Assembly: GCA_018224455.1 (NCBI GenBank)
Contig: JAGTUY010000181.1
Span: 1-20,057 of the forward strand
Origin: Desulfosarcina sp.
Lineage (GTDB): Bacteria > Desulfobacterota > Desulfobacteria > Desulfobacterales > Desulfosarcinaceae
Direction of reading: 5' to 3'
Length of the DNA stretch: 20,057 nucleotides
Shown here: in pieces, positions 16,199 to 20,057 of the stretch
How positions within the stretch are numbered: position 1 is the first letter of the stretch
Layout: every line of letters begins with the position of its first letter
Notes under the pieces: generated by a model
What the model saw: only the letters and a program-made list of their open reading frames with translations
What the model was told of the DNA's origin: nothing
The model's database searches: none
Position numbers and translations under genes: made by a program

Positions 16199-17176
16199 TC
16201 AGTTTTCTGACCCGGCCGAAATTGATTCGGCGAATTGCCGGATCAGGTCCATGGCTTCCTTTTCTGAAGCGATAAACCGGATGGCGTTGCGGAACTGCCC
16301 GGCGTTGCGCATGCCTTTAACGAACCAGCACAAGCGGCTGCGCATCATTCGGCAAGCCGGTTTTTCCCCCAGATAGCGCACTGAATCCTGCAGGTAACCC
16401 ATCATCATGTCGATACGCTGACCATCGTTCGGCACCGGTGTCGGCCGCCCTCGGGCTGCCGCCAGCATTCCGCCGAAAATCATGGGATTGCCGATGGCGG
16501 CCCGCCCCACCATCACTCCATCACAGCCGGTTTCGTTGATCATGCGCAATGCGTCCGCCGGCGTGGTCACATCCCCGTTGCCGATTACCGGAATGGTCAG
16601 CGCATGTTTAACCGCGGCGATGATGGACCAGTCTGCCTCTCCCCGGAAACCCTGGGTGGCCGTGCGTGGGTGAACGGTGATCGCATCCACCCCGCAGTCT
16701 TCAGCCAGCTGTGCGATCCCCATGGCCTGTTTTCCGGACGGCTCCCAGCCGGATCGGATCTTGATGGTCAAGGGAATGGTCACCGCCTTTCGAACGGATT
16801 CGAGTATTCGGCAGGCCAGCGGCGGGTTTTTCATCAAGGCCGACCCCGAGTTGCCTTTCAGAATTTTTTTAACCGAGCAACCGAAATTGATGTCCACGAC
16901 ATCGGCGCCGGAATCCTGGACAATACGGGCTGCTTCGGCCATGATGGGTGGATCCGAACCGAAAATCTGCACCGATAAGGGCTTTTCCTCTGGAACGCTT
17001 GTCAGCAGTTGCACTGTTTTCTCCGAGCCGTACACCAGGCCGTTGGCGCTGATCATTTCCGAGCAGACCAGCCCACAGCCGGCCCTTTTGGCCAGCAGCC
17101 GCAGGGGTAGGTTGGTGATGCCGGCCAGCGGTGCCAGTACGGTGAAGTTATCTGTTTTAACCGACCCAATATTCAT
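16199..17176 (-). CDS. dus: tRNA-dihydrouridine synthase (Dus/DusB family)
   Basis: A 325-residue flavoenzyme that reduces uridines to dihydrouridine in tRNA loops. The N-terminal TIM barrel opens with LAPLAGITNLPLRLLAKRAG, the typical FMN-binding start. The catalytic cysteine is Cys100 in INFGCSVKK; most family members have Pro after the Cys, here Ser. Further family segments are the ITVHPRTATQGF loop and GNGDVTTPADAL. The phosphate-binding GVMVGRAAIGNPMIF is near the C-terminal end of the barrel, followed by the helical tRNA-binding domain. The frame is open further upstream, but the ATG at 17176 is preceded by GGAGG at eight-base spacing and overlaps the upstream stop as ATGA. It is thus translationally coupled to the DUF1848 gene. 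Confidence 0.95.
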   Translation of the reverse strand: MNIGSVKTDNFTVLAPLAGITNLPLRLLAKRAGCGLVCSEMISANGLVYGSEKTVQLLTSVPEEKPLSVQIFGSDPPIMAEAARIVQDSGADVVDINFGCSVKKILKGNSGSALMKNPPLACRILESVRKAVTIPLTIKIRSGWEPSGKQAMGIAQLAEDCGVDAITVHPRTATQGFRGEADWSIIAAVKHALTIPVIGNGDVTTPADALRMINETGCDGVMVGRAAIGNPMIFGGMLAAARGRPTPVPNDGQRIDMMMGYLQDSVRYLGEKPACRMMRSRLCWFVKGMRNAGQFRNAIRFIASEKEAMDLIRQFAESISAGSEN

Positions 17177-18057
17177 TGATGGCGCCTCCGGTCGCAGGCG
17201 GGGTTGGCATAGCAGAACAGGCAGTTGTGGTGGCACGGGTGAAGGCTGTAGGAACCCACATCCACGGAAACGGTGCACCCGCATCCCGATGTTTTGCGTT
17301 GGCCGGAATCCTGACGCTGGGACACCCTGCCGCCATGAACCGCCATGATCCGTCGGCCTGAAATGCAGGCCCCCGCATTGATGGTGGATTTCACAGGCAG
17401 CCGGGCCAGCACTTTTTTTTCACAGCACAGGTCCAGCCCAATGCCCAGGGGCGCTAAAACCTGTTCCATGTTCAGCAGAACTTTTTCCTGTTCGGTCGGT
17501 GACGGTTCGACAAAGACGATCCGGTCCCGGGTTCGCCGCTCAATTTTTCGATAGCGGTCCATGAAACTGGTGGTGCAGGTGGTGATGCCGCATTCGCCTG
17601 CTGCTGCTGCAATGGCTTCGAAATCATCCAGATTGGTCTCGATGGCGCCGGCTGGTGTGATGAAATGGCAGATGGGGTCGAAGCGCCACTGAACCGACGC
17701 GCTTCCAAACCGGCGGCAAAGCTGGCGGAGTTGGCCAAGCCGTTCATCCAGGGCGGGTACGCCCGGTTCCAGTATCGGTGACCGTGAGTTGATCGTGAAG
17801 TTGAAAAACAGGTGATAACCCATGGCCTGGAGTTGCTCTCCGTAACGGCCGGTCAGGTAAGGACCGAAGTTTTTGGACCAGAACACCATGGTGTGAACCC
17901 GTTCCGGTGTCACGGCCACCTGCCCGACCTGCTGGTTGAAGGGATTGACCACATCGATGGCTCCCCGGGCCACCTGATCCATAAACCAGTCCATATAGAA
18001 GGCGGGAATGTCCGTGCGTCTGGATACGGACAGAATCTGCTTTATTGTGCGTTGCAT
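17173..18057 (-). CDS. DUF1848 family protein with C-terminal cysteine cluster
   Basis: A 294-residue DUF1848 protein. Recognisable family segments are ILSVSRRTDIPAFYMDWFM at the N terminus, NPFNQQ, FWSKNFGPYL, and WRFDPICHF in the middle. The C-terminal end is CGCTVSVDVGSY followed by CHHNCLFCYANPAC, which is the diagnostic cysteine-rich tail. The CxxxCxxC-like spacing in the tail suggests an iron-sulfur cluster, and some databases place the family near radical SAM proteins, but no activity is known to me. A TTG at 18063 is in frame six bases earlier; neither start has a strong ribosome binding site. It overlaps dus by ATGA, an arrangement that hints at a tRNA- or nucleic-acid-related role. 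Confidence 0.88.
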   Translation of the reverse strand: MQRTIKQILSVSRRTDIPAFYMDWFMDQVARGAIDVVNPFNQQVGQVAVTPERVHTMVFWSKNFGPYLTGRYGEQLQAMGYHLFFNFTINSRSPILEPGVPALDERLGQLRQLCRRFGSASVQWRFDPICHFITPAGAIETNLDDFEAIAAAAGECGITTCTTSFMDRYRKIERRTRDRIVFVEPSPTEQEKVLLNMEQVLAPLGIGLDLCCEKKVLARLPVKSTINAGACISGRRIMAVHGGRVSQRQDSGQRKTSGCGCTVSVDVGSYSLHPCHHNCLFCYANPACDRRRHQ

Positions 18058-18092
18058 TGTCAATTAATACGACGACAGGCTGCCGTCCATCT

Positions 18093-18128
18093 GTTCAGGG
18101 TTCAACGGTTTAGATTTGAACCCTGAAC
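18093..18128. repeat. Perfect 13-base inverted repeat (hairpin) between two minus-strand genes
   Basis: GTTCAGGGTTCAA (18093-18105) and its exact reverse complement (18116-18128) are separated by a ten-base loop. A further partial copy, TTTGAACCTGAA, follows at about 18131. No T-run is present in either direction, so a simple intrinsic terminator is unlikely. It separates the small conserved gene from the DUF1848-dus pair. Confidence 0.65.
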
Positions 18129-18146
18129 CTTTGAACCTGAAAACGG

Positions 18147-18488
18147 TTATCGCTTCAGCTTGTCGGCCAGGGAGATCACGGTGGCCTTGTTATCGAGAGG
18201 TGCAGGTCGTTCACCGGGAATGTTTTCGCGCAAATGGTCCGCTTCCAACTCTGTTTCCGGGCACGCGACGCGCTCCAGACGCATGCGTTTTCCGTTCATG
18301 GTGAACTCGTCGCCCATGATATAACGGTCGCGCAGAATCCAGGTGACCACCTGCAGCGGAATCTGAAGCATAAGCAGCTTCACATGATACCAGTCTGGCT
18401 TATTATCGGGAATAATCTCTTCGATCCTGGCGAAGCTCAGGGGTTGATCCTCAAAATGGATCAGCACGATATCGTTTTCAGTGGCCAT
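18147..18488 (-). CDS. Conserved hypothetical protein
   Basis: A 113-residue soluble protein beginning MATENDIVLIHFEDQPL. The first about 75 residues look like a compact beta-rich domain (IVLIHFEDQPLSFARIEEI, WYHVKLLMLQIPLQ, VVTWILRDRYI, FTMNGKRMRLERV). A charged tail follows, ending VISLADKLKR. I recognise it only as a conserved hypothetical of Desulfobacterota type, with no known function. The open frame extends 17 codons further upstream, but the ATG at 18488 is chosen for its AAGGAT site about six bases away and because the conserved-looking sequence starts there. A promoter with perfect TTGACA lies about 70-100 bases upstream on the same strand. Confidence 0.78.
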   Translation of the reverse strand: MATENDIVLIHFEDQPLSFARIEEIIPDNKPDWYHVKLLMLQIPLQVVTWILRDRYIMGDEFTMNGKRMRLERVACPETELEADHLRENIPGERPAPLDNKATVISLADKLKR

Positions 18489-18556
18489 ATGACGATCCTT
18501 TGGGGGTAGCCGCAACTTCCTGGTGTTAAGCCCTTGCACGAGGGCAGTAGTCTACA

Positions 18557-18585
18557 ATCTTGTTGATGAAAACGCCAAATGTCAA
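18557..18585 (-). promoter_or_regulatory. Candidate promoter for the minus-strand conserved gene
   Basis: On the minus strand TTGACA (18585-18580), a 17-base spacer and CAAGAT (18562-18557). The -35 is perfect, the -10 is poor (three of six). Confidence 0.35.
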
Positions 18586-18700
18586 CTTCGAATGAAAAAC
18601 GGCGGCGATTCGAATGCGGATCTATCCGGGGGATCGGGCAGCATGTGCAGGGGGCAACGGGGGTGATGTCAACACGCGAAAGGCGGACGGGTTAAAAGCG

Positions 18701-18729
18701 TTGACCTGAAAAAGCATATGCCCTAAAAT
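18701..18729 (+). promoter_or_regulatory. Promoter for the metallo-hydrolase gene
   Basis: TTGACC (18701-18706), a 17-base spacer and TAAAAT (18724-18729) each match consensus at five of six positions. The predicted transcript starts about 40 bases before the GTG start codon. Confidence 0.6.
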
Positions 18730-18776
18730 TGGTTTCATTCCTTTTGCATTTTTTCCGATACCAAGGAGGCCGGCTG

Positions 18777-19523
18777 GTGAGCCAGTATCGCATCCATCCC
18801 ATTGTCATGGGAACCAAGCAGTTCGACAAGGGCATGATGACCTATCAGCAGGATTACGGCAAGCCATATACCATTCCCATCTATTGCTGGTACCTGGAGG
18901 GCGGGGACAAAACGATTCTCGTGGATACCGGTGAGATGCACCCTGTGCAGTCTGACGACCGAATCAGGGCCATCGGTGGGCGGATCCATACGTTCGAAGA
19001 GGGATTGGCCTTGCATGGTCTGACGCCGGAGGGCATCGATATGGTGATTCACACCCACCTTCATAACGACCATTGCGAAAACGACTACAAGTGCACCAAT
19101 GCGAAGATCTTCGTCCACCCGAAAGAATTGGCACGCATCCATGACCCCCATCCCCTCGATTTCAGGTACGTGGAGGACTACATCGAGGAGGTGGAGGAGA
19201 ACGGTCAGATTCGACTCGTGGAGGCTGACGGGGAGATTGCCGATGGCATCCGGGTCATGCACACGCCGGCCCACACCGAAGGTGGCCTGACAGTGCTGGT
19301 TGATACGGCCGGCGGCACTGCGGCCATCACCGGATTTTGCGTGATTAACGACAATTTCTTCCCACCCAAGCAGATCCTGGCGATGGAAATGGATGTGATA
19401 CCTCCCGGCACGCATGTGAACGCATACGACGCCTACGACATCCTGATCGAGGTCAAGAAAATGGCCGATATTCTGTTGCCGCTGCACGAGCCGGCCTTTG
19501 CCGACGGCAAGCCGATCCCATGA
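18777..19523 (+). CDS. AHL-lactonase-like metallo-beta-lactamase-fold hydrolase
   Basis: A 248-residue protein of the metallo-beta-lactamase superfamily, closest in layout to N-acyl-homoserine lactonases (AiiA/AttM type). The dinuclear metal motif HTHLHNDH is at residues 92-99, a third-ligand histidine is in HTPAH (162-166), and a late histidine is in PLHEP (237). The usual bridging Asp position, expected in an ITGD-type motif, reads ITGFC (residues 184-188) here, so the metal site may differ from the standard. The start is GTG at 18777, supported by AAGGAGG (18763-18769) seven bases upstream, rather than the earlier in-frame ATG at 18729. Its substrate could be a lactone, thioester or ester; the neighbouring fatty-acid-type operator favours an acyl compound, by inference. 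Confidence 0.85.
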   Translation: MSQYRIHPIVMGTKQFDKGMMTYQQDYGKPYTIPIYCWYLEGGDKTILVDTGEMHPVQSDDRIRAIGGRIHTFEEGLALHGLTPEGIDMVIHTHLHNDHCENDYKCTNAKIFVHPKELARIHDPHPLDFRYVEDYIEEVEENGQIRLVEADGEIADGIRVMHTPAHTEGGLTVLVDTAGGTAAITGFCVINDNFFPPKQILAMEMDVIPPGTHVNAYDAYDILIEVKKMADILLPLHEPAFADGKPIP

Positions 19524-19538
19524 CTGAATATTCATTCA
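19521..19538. promoter_or_regulatory. TetR-type operator, copy 1
   Basis: TGACTGAATATTCATTCA is an 18-base palindrome of form TGAATGAA-N2-TTCATTCA with one mismatch. Its first three bases are the stop codon of the metallo-hydrolase. It shares half-sites with the copy at 19699. Confidence 0.5.
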
Positions 19539-19670
19539 TTTAGCTGGCAGGGGGCTGCATCGCTGCACCAGGCCCGGGTCCGGACATCGTTTCAAGCCCT
19601 GCTATACGATTGTATTAATGATAAATTTTATGCCTTGTCGGCCAAAGACAGTATGGAAGGCGTTTTGGGC

Positions 19671-19698
19671 TTGACAGCCGGTTTCCTCCTTTGATAAA
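19671..19698 (+). promoter_or_regulatory. Strong promoter overlapped by the operator
   Basis: TTGACA (19671-19676), a 16-base spacer and GATAAA (19693-19698). The palindrome begins at the very next base, so a bound repressor would cover the transcription start. This is the classic geometry for TetR-family repression. Confidence 0.55.
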
Positions 19699-19716
19699 TG
19701 AATGAACATTCATTCA
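19699..19716. promoter_or_regulatory. TetR-type operator, copy 2
   Basis: TGAATGAACATTCATTCA has perfect 8-base inverted half-sites around a CA centre, the shape used by many TetR-family regulators, including several of fatty-acid degradation. It abuts the -10 element of the promoter at 19671-19698. Confidence 0.65.
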
Positions 19717-20015
19717 GAATCGGTTTCATTTTCGCTCAACCTTGTCCGGATTCATCGAGGCCTTGGTTAAACAAAACGTCCATCTGTATCCAGAATCCAG
19801 CATTGTGTCCGGGATCTTGTCAGAACCGGGCAGGGAAGAGCGAATCTCGGTCTTTTCCGGCACCGGCCATTGGTTATGGCAATACCGGTCTCAGGCGGTG
19901 CCGGAGACCACCCCCGGCCGATTGGTACCGTGCTGATATTTATTTCGCGCGGACGACATAGGGTTGACACGCGTTAAAACGACTTAAGGACAACTCAAAT
20001 CTGCAGGAGGATATC

Positions 20016-20057
20016 ATGACCAGGAAAACCAGGAAGGCAGCGGTCATCGGAAGCGGC
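20016..20057 (+). CDS. Start of a Rossmann-fold dehydrogenase, probably 3-hydroxyacyl-CoA dehydrogenase (partial)
   Basis: Only the first 14 codons are in the window: MTRKTRKAAVIGSG. The KAAVIGSG end is the first beta strand and the start of a GxGxxG dinucleotide-binding loop. In 3-hydroxyacyl-CoA dehydrogenases of Desulfobacterota the gene commonly begins with a short basic lead followed by AAVIGSGVMG, so that is the favoured identity; other NAD(P)-linked oxidoreductases are possible. The ribosome binding site GGAGG (20006-20010) lies five bases before the ATG. The upstream TetR-type operator fits a beta-oxidation operon. The gene continues beyond the right edge. Confidence 0.7.
   Translation, partial: MTRKTRKAAVIGSG

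Larger units (their letters stand above)
19539..20015. other. Long regulatory spacer before the dehydrogenase gene
   Basis: No convincing gene. It contains the promoter and operator at 19671-19716 and a second perfect TTGACA at 19964-19969 that lacks a good -10. A 64-codon open frame at 19742-19936 from a TTG has no ribosome binding site or known motif. A transcript from the 19671 promoter would have a leader of about 300 bases before the dehydrogenase ATG. Confidence 0.45.

Noticed and set aside
19742..19936. 64-codon open frame in the spacer before the dehydrogenase
   Set aside because: It starts with TTG, has no ribosome binding site and no motif; retained only as a possibility in the leader finding.
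19964..19992. Second TTGACA before the dehydrogenase as a promoter
   Set aside because: The -35 is perfect but no acceptable -10 lies 16-18 bases downstream (AGGACA at best).

Overview
The window looks like chromosome from a moderately GC-rich, Gram-negative sulfate-reducer-type bacterium (Desulfobacterota, most likely Desulfobacterales/Desulfosarcina-like). This is an inference from the gene set (PrkA/YeaH/SpoVR block with two kinases, a cytidylate-kinase-like protein, single-domain lipoprotein SppA, a lactonase-like metallo-hydrolase next to what may be beta-oxidation genes), from the style of the conserved hypotheticals, and from non-coding inverted repeats between genes. No ribosomal RNA, tRNA, CRISPR array, transposase or phage gene was seen.

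Region 1 (1-8112) is the most distinctive part. A roughly 430-base leader is followed by four co-directional genes: a PrkA-type AAA+ serine protein kinase (430-2490), a YeaH/DUF444 protein with a von Willebrand-type metal site (2704-4098), a SpoVR/YcgB protein (4124-5776), and a second, divergent PrkA-like kinase (5824-8112) that carries a Cys/His motif the first lacks. The PrkA-YeaH-SpoVR trio is a known but poorly understood stress or starvation module. The second kinase, and a 147-base fold-back element inserted exactly at the first kinase's stop codon, are the points of interest.

Region 2 (8113-14612) is mostly housekeeping. It holds a 505-base spacer, a cytidylate-kinase-like protein (8618-9271), a minus-strand pair made of a Cys-rich zinc protein and an EamA/DMT exporter (stop and start codons directly abutting), then polA (complete, all three enzymatic domains) with a lipoprotein SppA protease 13 bases downstream, and a small conserved hypothetical on the minus strand.

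Region 3 (14613-18488) holds queF (preQ1 synthesis, tRNA queuosine) overlapping a CsgG/FlgT-like lipoprotein by ATGA. On the minus strand are a small conserved protein, a DUF1848 cysteine-cluster protein and a tRNA-dihydrouridine synthase; the last two also overlap by ATGA. Two tRNA modification genes therefore lie close together on opposite strands.

Region 4 (18489-20057) has a strong promoter driving an AHL-lactonase-like metallo-beta-lactamase-fold hydrolase. A 492-base spacer follows with two copies of a TetR-type palindrome (TGAATGAA-N2-TTCATTCA), one sitting on the -10 element of a near-consensus promoter. The first 14 codons of a Rossmann-fold dehydrogenase, probably 3-hydroxyacyl-CoA dehydrogenase, end the window. 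This suggests a fatty-acid-responsive regulon, which is an inference.
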